Source: Clostridia bacterium
GTDB lineage: Bacteria > Bacillota > Clostridia > Oscillospirales > CAG-272
Reading direction: 5' to 3'
NCBI GenBank assembly: GCA_017382555.1
Contig: JAFOAB010000083.1
Coordinates: 1 to 6,311 of the forward strand
Length of the DNA: 6,311 bases
This document shows, in pieces, positions 1-4,872 of this stretch (its first letter is position 1; each line of letters opens with the position of its first letter). The translations under genes were made by a program, and so were the position numbers. The notes under the pieces were generated by a model that searched no databases, was not told the DNA's origin, and saw only the letters and a program-made list of their open reading frames with translations.

Positions 1-870
1 GGGAGTGAAGAAGGGACCTGCAGAACCGGAGTTCCAGTTAAAGGTAAGGCTGTTAACTACGCAGCCCATATTGGGATTAACTGCACCGTACAGGATATCA
101 CAAGCGCCGAGACCGCGAACGGTGATCTCAACGTCGCCGCAGCTAACGTCATTAACATTAACGGAAGAGGTGTAAAGCTTGTAAACGTGAGCGGTACCAC
201 CGATGGTAATGGTAGCCTTACCGGTGTGGTTGCAAGCAGCAGCCTGACGGTTGTATGCACCGATAAGGATGTAATCACCGGACATAACGGTGATGTTGAT
301 ATCCTTGGTCTCGCTTTCGATAAGCTGTCCGCCTTCACCGGTGCCCTGGTAACCACCAAGGATGGAGAGCGCGTTACCGAACTTAAGACCGGTGGTGTTA
401 CCAAGAGCGAGAACCTCTACGCCCTCACCGATGGTAATGGGGTTACACTGAGCAACGATGAGGTAGAAGTTACCCATCATCTCGATGTTAACGTACTCGA
501 ACACAACCTCACCGGTCATGAAGAAACGGTTACCGTTGGTGGAGTAAGCTGCCTCGTTGGTCTTGCGGTAGTCAACGCCGTCGTAAACGGAGGTAATGGT
601 TACCTTACCCTCATAAGCATCAACGGGGATGAAGTTGGTCATCTGCATGAAATAACCGGAAACAACGATGGTACAATCCTTGGAAAGATCGAGAGCTGCG
701 AATGCATCCTCGAGAGTTGCAACAGCATTCTCGGGGGAGGAACCGGTTCCGTCGCCGCTTGCCATGCTGTCAAGGTAAACTACGGTGCCTGCCTCAGCAG
801 CAGAAACCGCGAAGGGTACGCAAGCGCAAACAAGCACTGCGCAAAGAATGAACGCAAGAATCTTTTTCAT
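1..870 (-). CDS. Secreted beta-solenoid-like surface protein, 3' end cut by window edge
   Basis: The frame is open from the ATG at 868-870 to base 1 (290 codons, no stop), so the C-terminus lies outside the window. The start is supported by GAAGGAGA six bases upstream and a strong promoter. Residues 1-24 form a Sec signal peptide: M-K-K, a hydrophobic core, then AVSA before AEAG, a good type I cleavage site. Residues 31-58 (VYLDSMASGDGTGSSPENAV, then LEDAFAAL) resemble the opening of many parallel beta-helix proteins, where a Gly/Asp-rich loop leads to a short helix before the first strand (TIVVSG, 67-72). The rest is short strands and turns with loose repeats: ITIGEG (145-150), INITVMSGDY (191-200), ATITIGGTAHVYKLY (219-233), VEITVRG (247-253). 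I infer an extracellular solenoid, perhaps carbohydrate-binding or adhesive. No catalytic residues, sortase motif or S-layer repeats are visible in the part present, and the family is not recognised. Its rather uniform codons (GGT, AAC, ACC, GTT) hint at high expression. Confidence 0.85.
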   Translation of the reverse strand, partial: MKKILAFILCAVLVCACVPFAVSAAEAGTVVYLDSMASGDGTGSSPENAVATLEDAFAALDLSKDCTIVVSGYFMQMTNFIPVDAYEGKVTITSVYDGVDYRKTNEAAYSTNGNRFFMTGEVVFEYVNIEMMGNFYLIVAQCNPITIGEGVEVLALGNTTGLKFGNALSILGGYQGTGEGGQLIESETKDINITVMSGDYILIGAYNRQAAACNHTGKATITIGGTAHVYKLYTSSVNVNDVSCGDVEITVRGLGACDILYGAVNPNMGCVVNSLTFNWNSGSAGPFFTP

Positions 871-876
871 AATTTT

Positions 877-884
877 TCTCCTTC
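877..884 (-). promoter_or_regulatory. Ribosome binding site of the secreted protein gene
   Basis: On the minus strand the sequence GAAGGAGA lies six bases before the ATG at 868-870. It is a strong Shine-Dalgarno match and fixes the start of the signal peptide. Confidence 0.85.
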
Positions 885-889
885 GGAAA

Positions 890-911
890 AATAGTAATAT
901 GAATTACTATT
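890..911. repeat. Perfect 9-bp inverted repeat over the transcription start of the secreted gene
   Basis: The arms AATAGTAAT (890-898) and ATTACTATT (903-911) are exact inverted complements separated by ATGA. The repeat begins three bases downstream of the -10 box (914-919) of the minus-strand promoter, so it covers the predicted start site near 907 and the early leader. This position fits an operator for a dimeric repressor. It could also be a weak A/T-rich hairpin at the 5' end of the mRNA. Neither role is shown by the sequence alone. Confidence 0.6.
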
Positions 912-913
912 CA

Positions 914-942
914 AGTATAGCACAACATTTCCGATTTGTAAA
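914..942 (-). promoter_or_regulatory. Sigma-A promoter of the secreted protein gene
   Basis: On the minus strand, -35 TTTACA (937-942) and -10 TATACT (914-919) are separated by 17 bases. A TG one base before the -10 makes it an extended -10. An A-rich run just upstream of the -35 (about 947-960 on the minus strand) resembles an UP element. The predicted start near 907 gives a leader of about 37 bases. Confidence 0.8.
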
Positions 943-1020
943 CCTCAATTTTCTTTTTTTACACTTTTGACAAAATTTGCAACATTTTTTGTTCAAAACT
1001 GCAAAAAAAGAAAACCACCG

Positions 1021-1059
1021 GCATTTTCCTCCCTCTGACGAGGGAGGCATCTAAAATGC
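1021..1059. repeat. Composite intergenic hairpin, possible dispersed repeat unit
   Basis: An inner perfect stem CCTCCCTC (1028-1035) / GAGGGAGG (1040-1047) with loop TGAC is nested within an outer pair GCATTTT (1021-1027) / AAAATGC (1053-1059), leaving a five-base bulge (CATCT) on one side. It lies between the HAD terminator and the promoter of the secreted gene and belongs to no reading frame. From memory, similar CCTCCCTC-loop-GAGGGAGG units recur in intergenic DNA of gut Clostridia, which would make this a small non-autonomous repeat; this could not be checked here. On the minus strand it is followed by a T-rich run (1001-1015), so it might also stop read-through from HAD. Confidence 0.55.
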
Positions 1060-1109
1060 GCTTAATTACAGATAAACTGAAATTCCATCTTTCCCTTAGC
1101 ATTCACTAA

Positions 1110-1152
1110 CTTAAAAATGAAGCTTCCCCAACCGACGTATCGTTGGGGAAGC
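1110..1152 (-). terminator. Rho-independent terminator of the HAD phosphatase gene
   Basis: GCTTCCCCAAC (1122-1132) and GTTGGGGAAGC (1142-1152) form a perfect 11-bp stem with a nine-base loop. On the minus strand the hairpin begins nine bases after the TAA stop of the HAD gene and is followed by TTCATTTTTAA. It separates the HAD transcript from the secreted gene on the same strand. Confidence 0.85.
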
Positions 1153-1161
1153 CTTGAATAT

Positions 1162-1818
1162 TTAAATTCCGTCTTCTGTCAGAAGCTCAAACAGCTCATC
1201 CGCGTCGTGCGCAACCGCATCCGCGCCCTCGTCCCACAGTACAGACTCGGGCCTATAGCCCCACGCAACGCCGATAGCGGTAAGTCCGCTGTTCTTTGCG
1301 GTACGCATATCGATGTGCGAATCACCGATAAATGCCGCCTCCGATTGCTCCACACCAAAAGCCTCAAGCACCGCCATGGTGGAGGCGGGGTCGGGCTTCG
1401 GCTCATACGGGCCTTGTCCTATCACCGCGTCAAAATAGCCCTCACCGAACAGCTTTTCCGTCAGAGGCACGGTAATTTCGTGCATTTTGTTTGTAACAAC
1501 GCCAATCTTAAAGCCAAGTGCCTTCAGCTTATCAAGCAGCTCGTAAATGCCCGGATACGGCACCTCGGTCTTTTGCCAGACCTCGGCATATCTCGCCTTA
1601 TAGTATATGAGCGCCTCGTCTATTTTATCCTGCGGGAAATCCGCGGGGAAAGCACGGCGAACAAACTCCCTGCTTCCGTAGTTAATGCATTCAAGAAGCT
1701 CCTCGCGCGTGCGCTGTGGACAGCCGTAATGGGCAAGGGCACGGTTCATTCCCTCCCCCAGAGCCTCCATGGTATCCGCAAGAGTTCCGTCAAGATCAAA
1801 AATTGCAGCTCGTAACAT
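1162..1818 (-). CDS. HAD-superfamily phosphatase, phosphoglycolate phosphatase-like
   Basis: This 218-residue cytoplasmic hydrolase of the haloacid dehalogenase superfamily has all four signature motifs: motif I DLDGTLAD with nucleophile D8 and acid/base D10, motif II T109 in VVTN, motif III K141 in KPDP, and motif IV GDSHID with metal-binding D166 and D170. Residues of roughly 15-85 are helical and form the C1-type cap. The WGYR segment (186-189) and the overall length are typical of the Gph/PGP-like subgroup, whose members remove phosphate from phosphoglycolate or various sugar phosphates. The true substrate cannot be read from sequence, so no gene name is given. The ATG at 1816-1818 is chosen because GGGAG lies five bases upstream; an in-frame TTG at 1828-1830 overlaps that site. 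The gene diverges from GH32 and ends in its own terminator. Dephosphorylation of a sugar phosphate linked to fructan use is possible but unproven. Confidence 0.92.
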   Translation of the reverse strand: MLRAAIFDLDGTLADTMEALGEGMNRALAHYGCPQRTREELLECINYGSREFVRRAFPADFPQDKIDEALIYYKARYAEVWQKTEVPYPGIYELLDKLKALGFKIGVVTNKMHEITVPLTEKLFGEGYFDAVIGQGPYEPKPDPASTMAVLEAFGVEQSEAAFIGDSHIDMRTAKNSGLTAIGVAWGYRPESVLWDEGADAVAHDADELFELLTEDGI

Positions 1819-1823
1819 AATTG

Positions 1824-1828
1824 CTCCC
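1824..1828 (-). promoter_or_regulatory. Ribosome binding site that decides the HAD start
   Basis: GGGAG on the minus strand lies five bases before the ATG at 1816-1818. The upstream in-frame TTG (1828-1830) overlaps it and has no site of its own, so the shorter 218-residue protein is preferred. Confidence 0.75.
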
Positions 1829-1845
1829 AAAAAGTGATTTACTCA

Positions 1846-1874
1846 ATTTTAACCTCTTGCACAAAAAATGTCAA
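1846..1874 (-). promoter_or_regulatory. Sigma-A promoter of the HAD gene
   Basis: On the minus strand a consensus -35 TTGACA (1869-1874) and -10 TAAAAT (1846-1851) are separated by 17 bases. The predicted start near 1839 gives a leader of about 21 bases. It faces away from the GH32 promoter. Confidence 0.82.
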
Positions 1875-1910
1875 TAAAAATCGTGATTTTGCAAGAGCGA
1901 ATCTCCTTGC
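1854..1910. promoter_or_regulatory. Candidate operator cluster between divergent HAD and GH32 promoters
   Basis: Two kinds of symmetric sequence lie here. AAAATC-GT-GATTTT (1877-1890) is a perfect 6-2-6 palindrome immediately upstream of the HAD -35. CTCTTGC (1854-1860, in the HAD promoter spacer) and GCAAGAG (1891-1897) are exact inverted copies, and a variant CTCCTTGC (1903-1910) overlaps the GH32 -35. A regulator bound here could affect both promoters. The palindrome with its central CG resembles LacI-family sites only loosely, and no cognate regulator is in the window. Confidence 0.4.
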
Positions 1911-1935
1911 CCCGCAATTAATACTATGGTAGAAT
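1907..1935 (+). promoter_or_regulatory. Sigma-A promoter of the GH32 gene
   Basis: TTGCCC (1907-1912) and TAGAAT (1930-1935) are 17 bases apart, with TGG before the -10 making an extended -10. The predicted start near 1942 lies downstream of the in-frame ATG at 1926-1928, which sits in the spacer and therefore cannot be on this transcript. Confidence 0.72.
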
Positions 1936-1950
1936 GTAAAAAACGCCGTT

Positions 1951-1955
1951 GGAGG
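1951..1955 (+). promoter_or_regulatory. Ribosome binding site that decides the GH32 start
   Basis: GGAGG lies nine bases before the ATG at 1965-1967. It selects this codon over the in-frame ATG at 1926, which has no such site and lies inside the promoter. Confidence 0.8.
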
Positions 1956-1964
1956 TACCGCAGA

Positions 1965-3512
1965 ATGCTTATAAGCGCTAAATATTTAACTCTGCCCGCA
2001 AGCAGAACCGCTTCCTTAAAGCACGTATGCCTTTATGATGGTGAGCGACTTGTTTTCGACTTTAAGTGCAAGATCGATCTTTTGGAGCCTACCTTTTGTG
2101 CATACGTTGACGTTTCGGCATTTATCGGCAAGGAGCTTCGTATGACGGTTTCGCCGCACATGGACTGCACTCCGAATTTTGTCAATGATATGGATATTCT
2201 CGATTTATATAAGGAGAGCCTTCGTCCGCAGGTACACTTCACCGTCAAAAACGGCTGGAACAATGACCCAAACGGGCTTATATACGCAAACGGTGTGTAC
2301 CATATGTTCTACCAATATAATCCCGCCGCGCCGGAATGGGAGAATATGCATTGGGGGCACGCCGTAAGCACCGATCTCGTGCATTGGGAGGAGAAGGATA
2401 TTGCCCTCTTCCCCGACGAATACGGCACGATGTATTCCGGCTCCGCATTTACGGACACAGAAAACGCCACAGGTCTCGGCAAGGATGCGATGCTGCTCTT
2501 TTACACCGCCGCAGGAAGCAATAACAAGCTCTCAGCCGGCAAGCGGTTCACACAATGCCTTGCCTATTCCACCGATGGCGGATGCACCTTCACAAAATAT
2601 GCAAGCAATCCGATAATACCTCACATAGAGATGCAGAACCGCGACCCGAAGGTCGTTTATGCCACGGAGATAAACAAGTACGTAATGGCGATATATCTTG
2701 CATATCACCGCTACGAGCTGTTCACCTCCGATAATCTGACCGATTGGAAGCATTATGATTACGTGACCTTTGAGACGGATGCGGAGTGCCCCGACCTATT
2801 CCCTCTTGAATGCGAGGGCGAGAGGCTGTGGGTGCTTATGGGTGCGCTTGACTGCTACAAGATCTGCCGCTTCACCGATACGGGCATTGAGATAGTAAAT
2901 GAAGAAAAGCGCCTCACGCATCTGAGGATGAGCTATGCGGCACAAAGCTTCAGCGGCATTCCCGACGGGCGCATTGTGCGCATTGCGTGGCACATCGCAG
3001 GTATCCCCGCACGCAACTTCACCTCTCAGATGGGCTTCCCCACCGAAATGCATCTTAAAAAGGAAAACGGTACCTACCATCTGCACTCGTTACCCGTGAA
3101 GGAAACAGGCCTTCTTTACGAGAACACCGAAAAAGCAAAAGATATCACGTTAAACGAAGCGCTTGCGCTTAAAACGGGAAAGAAGCCCGTGCATTTAAAG
3201 CTTTGCGCAAAATACGTTGAGGGCAAGAGACTGACCGTTAACCTCCTCGGCACTCCCGTTCTGTGTGATATGGCGGCAAACGAGATACGCTGTAAGAACG
3301 CAAGGCTTCCGCTTTCACTAAACAAGGATAAATTGGAGCTTGAAATTATATCCGACCGTTGCTCTGTCGAGATATTTGCGGACGGTGGCAGATACTGCGC
3401 CGCCGTTGCCTCCATTGCCGACCACAATCTGCCGAGGATCACGCTTGAAGCCAATGAGGCACTGACCGTTGACTATCTGGAATGCCACACTTTAAAATCA
3501 ATACACGAATAA
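1965..3512 (+). CDS. Glycoside hydrolase family 32 beta-fructosidase (levanase/fructanase-like)
   Basis: This 515-residue enzyme should release fructose from beta-fructosides such as levan, inulin-type oligosaccharides or sucrose. The GH32 triad is intact: WNNDPNG (98-104) with nucleophile D101, RDP (226-228) with transition-state stabiliser D227, and ECPDLF (274-279) with acid/base E274. MHWGHAVSTDLVHW (128-141) and GTMYSGSA (154-161) are further family signatures, and the latter resembles exo-levanase/fructanase members more than sucrose-6-phosphate hydrolases. The five-bladed propeller spans about 90-370. A C-terminal beta-sandwich follows, with SVEIFADGG (467-475) as its usual landmark. 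Residues 1-85 form an extra N-terminal region predicted to be beta-rich (FCAYVDVSAFIGKELRMTV, 44-62); such a region occurs ahead of some GH32 enzymes. There is no signal peptide, so it acts in the cytoplasm on imported short fructans or sucrose. No transporter or fructokinase is in the window. The gene appears monocistronic. Confidence 0.93.
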   Translation: MLISAKYLTLPASRTASLKHVCLYDGERLVFDFKCKIDLLEPTFCAYVDVSAFIGKELRMTVSPHMDCTPNFVNDMDILDLYKESLRPQVHFTVKNGWNNDPNGLIYANGVYHMFYQYNPAAPEWENMHWGHAVSTDLVHWEEKDIALFPDEYGTMYSGSAFTDTENATGLGKDAMLLFYTAAGSNNKLSAGKRFTQCLAYSTDGGCTFTKYASNPIIPHIEMQNRDPKVVYATEINKYVMAIYLAYHRYELFTSDNLTDWKHYDYVTFETDAECPDLFPLECEGERLWVLMGALDCYKICRFTDTGIEIVNEEKRLTHLRMSYAAQSFSGIPDGRIVRIAWHIAGIPARNFTSQMGFPTEMHLKKENGTYHLHSLPVKETGLLYENTEKAKDITLNEALALKTGKKPVHLKLCAKYVEGKRLTVNLLGTPVLCDMAANEIRCKNARLPLSLNKDKLELEIISDRCSVEIFADGGRYCAAVASIADHNLPRITLEANEALTVDYLECHTLKSIHE

Positions 3513-3550
3513 AAGAAAAGGAGAAAGCGCGATGCTTTCTCCTTTTCTTT
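3512..3550. terminator. Bidirectional terminator shared by the convergent GH32 and ArsR genes
   Basis: AAAGAAAAGGAGAAAGC (3512-3528) and its exact inverted complement (3534-3550) form a 17-bp stem with loop GCGAT. The G/C-containing core is flanked by A-tracts on the left and T-tracts on the right, so transcripts from either side end in a U-rich arm. The stem includes the last base of the GH32 TAA (3510-3512) and two bases of the ArsR TAA (3549-3551), making a very compact convergent junction. Confidence 0.9.
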
Positions 3551-4646
3551 ATCTGTCGAGCTTGAACACTCTTATAAAGTCTTCTGCAATTTTGCTGAGC
3601 GCTTCGATATTCGCGCGGTAGTAGGTGCGGTTTGCATCCCTTTCCACTATAACCAAATCCTGCTCCGCAAGCTGGGCCATATGGTGGGAAACGGTTGCGG
3701 TGGTAAGACCCAGCGCCTCGGCAATCTGAATGCCATACATAGGTCTTTCGCTTGTAAGGCGAAGGATGGAAAGCTTGCTTGCGTCGCCCATTACCTTCAG
3801 CGACTTACACATCGCCTTTTCATCAAAGGGCTTTTCCGCAATCTTTTTAAGGGGAGAGCAAAGTACACCGGCATAAACGAAATCAACGATCCTCTCGCCA
3901 ACGTAATCCATTACGTACGCACTGTCATTTGCAACAGCAACGGTGGGCACAACGTACAGATCATCCGTTTCCTTACCCTTTGCCTCGGGGCAGAAATCGC
4001 AGATAAGCTTCATCGGATCGGCGCCCGCCGTCATCTTGTAATTTGCGGTAAACCACTCAACGTGATGGCGGACCTTCGGGTATTCGCGCACAAAAATACC
4101 GCCCGCCTCGAGAAGTATATCGGCAAGCACGACACGCATCTGCTCGAAGCCGTTATAGAAGGAGCAAAGCTCCCACTTAAGCTCTGCGGATACGGGAAGT
4201 GCGGAGATGAAGTTGATAAACTCACCGTAGCTCTCGACCTTGACCTCCGCTTCAAGCGCGGGGAATCTTTCAAGCAGGAGGGAGTACATATTTGCAAAGA
4301 ATGTAGACTTATTCTGCATTCTTATCTTCTCCGCATCATCGGGGAAAACAGGACGCTGAGAGCAGAATGCGGAGTGAAGTATGTAGGAGGCAAGCGATGC
4401 GCCGATCTCCTTACGGGTAACGAAAAGATGCTCCAAAACGTCATCCGAGAAGGTAAGCCCGTCAACAACTGCCTCGGTAAAATCAATAATGGAATCAAAG
4501 CATCCGTCAAGTATCTGCGCCTCCGCTCTTGTGGATGCACGCAGGTCCTCCTTCAGATCGCGGAAGCTTTTTCCATCCGCTCTGTCGGTTATCATACGGG
4601 CGCATTCGAATATAACGTTAGGGGTCTCCAGCAATTTGATCGACAT
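3549..4646 (-). CDS. ArsR-type winged-helix regulator with a long N-terminal domain
   Basis: This 365-residue protein ends in an ArsR/SmtB-like winged helix (about 279-345). It contains LKVMGDASKLSILRLTSE (283-300), IQIAEALGLTTATVSHHMAQL (starting 306) with the recognition helix at about 315-327, and a wing at IVERDANRTYYR (333-344). It should bind DNA as a dimer. The first 280 residues are not a family I can name. They are mixed helical and alternate acidic and hydrophobic stretches, with a CDFC motif at 216-219 and further cysteines at 15, 49, 95, 161, 263 and 280. Classical ArsR proteins are about 100-120 residues, so the extra domain is likely the sensor. The metal-binding ELCVCD-type motif is not seen in the winged helix. 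The ATG at 4644-4646 has GGAG seven bases upstream; an in-frame GTG at 4689-4691 lies within a few bases of the predicted transcript start. The ligand and targets are unknown, and autoregulation is plausible. Confidence 0.85.
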   Translation of the reverse strand: MSIKLLETPNVIFECARMITDRADGKSFRDLKEDLRASTRAEAQILDGCFDSIIDFTEAVVDGLTFSDDVLEHLFVTRKEIGASLASYILHSAFCSQRPVFPDDAEKIRMQNKSTFFANMYSLLLERFPALEAEVKVESYGEFINFISALPVSAELKWELCSFYNGFEQMRVVLADILLEAGGIFVREYPKVRHHVEWFTANYKMTAGADPMKLICDFCPEAKGKETDDLYVVPTVAVANDSAYVMDYVGERIVDFVYAGVLCSPLKKIAEKPFDEKAMCKSLKVMGDASKLSILRLTSERPMYGIQIAEALGLTTATVSHHMAQLAEQDLVIVERDANRTYYRANIEALSKIAEDFIRVFKLDR

Positions 4647-4653
4647 ATCAAAT

Positions 4654-4657
4654 CTCC
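4654..4657 (-). promoter_or_regulatory. Ribosome binding site that decides the ArsR start
   Basis: GGAG on the minus strand lies seven bases before the ATG at 4644-4646. The upstream in-frame GTG at 4689-4691 is only about five bases from the predicted transcription start, leaving no room for its own site. Confidence 0.75.
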
Positions 4658-4702
4658 GTCTAATTTTCTTATTTTCCTTAAAAATCAACACATTACGGCA
4701 AA

Positions 4703-4731
4703 ATTATAACAGTTTAGGGATAATTTGTCAA
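4703..4731 (-). promoter_or_regulatory. Perfect-consensus sigma-A promoter of the ArsR gene
   Basis: On the minus strand TTGACA (4726-4731) and TATAAT (4703-4708) are exact consensus hexamers 17 bases apart, and TGT before the -10 makes it extended as well. The predicted start near 4696 gives a leader of about 50 bases. Such a strong promoter for a regulator suggests that it is normally repressed, perhaps by its own product; this is an inference. Confidence 0.88.
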
Positions 4732-4742
4732 TACCATCTTAC

Positions 4743-4752
4743 AAAACGTTTT
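4743..4752. promoter_or_regulatory. AAAACGTTTT palindrome between divergent ArsR and typA promoters
   Basis: A perfect 10-bp palindrome lies 11 bases upstream of the ArsR -35 and well upstream of the typA -35. It could be a regulator site, but in such A/T-rich DNA a short palindrome may be chance. Confidence 0.3.
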
Positions 4753-4809
4753 ATGCTTATCTAATTTTCGTATTTCCAAATTATGTATTGTCAAATTTCG
4801 CAAAAACTA

Positions 4810-4838
4810 TTGCAATGTGCATCTTTGCGTGCTATTAT
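4810..4838 (+). promoter_or_regulatory. typA: Sigma-A promoter of typA
   Basis: TTGCAA (4810-4815) and TATTAT (4833-4838) are 17 bases apart, with TGC before the -10 (extended -10). The predicted start near 4845 gives a leader of about 28 bases before the GTG start. Confidence 0.75.
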
Positions 4839-4859
4839 ATTAAGTTGTAATAAATTTTT

Positions 4860-4864
4860 AGGGG
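4860..4864 (+). promoter_or_regulatory. typA: Ribosome binding site of typA (GTG start)
   Basis: AGGGG lies eight bases before the GTG at 4873-4875. It supports a GTG start, which places the conserved LRNIAIIAHVDHGKT segment at the expected distance from the N-terminus. Confidence 0.75.
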
Positions 4865-4872
4865 TAATTATT

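Noticed and set aside
817..831. Lipoprotein lipobox (V-C-A-C, residues 14-17) in the signal peptide
   Set aside because: It does not fit the usual L-A/S-G/A-C pattern and a good type I site AVSA follows at residues 21-24.
187..894. Plus-strand open frame of 235 codons opposite the secreted gene
   Set aside because: It is antisense to a frame with a signal peptide, Shine-Dalgarno and promoter. It has no recognisable domain and arises from the regular codon use of the real gene.
965..975. TTTTGACAAAA small palindrome upstream of the secreted gene promoter
   Set aside because: It is short and in very A/T-rich DNA, so it is likely chance.
1117..1815. Plus-strand open frame of 232 codons opposite the HAD gene
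   Set aside because: It starts inside the HAD terminator and lies antisense to a protein with all four HAD motifs.
1926..1964. Longer GH32 start at ATG 1926
   Set aside because: The ATG lies in the spacer of the promoter and the extra 13 residues are basic and unlike GH32. GGAGG points to ATG 1965.
4647..4691. Longer ArsR start at GTG 4689-4691
   Set aside because: It would begin within about five bases of the predicted transcription start and has no ribosome binding site.
3681..4709. Plus-strand open frame of 342 codons opposite the ArsR gene
   Set aside because: It is long, but antisense to the winged-helix gene. Its 3' end runs into the consensus ArsR promoter, and its translation shows no domain.
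4747..4793. Second minus-strand promoter with TTGACA at about 4788-4793
   Set aside because: The -35 is good, but no acceptable -10 lies 16-18 bases downstream (best is TACGAA).
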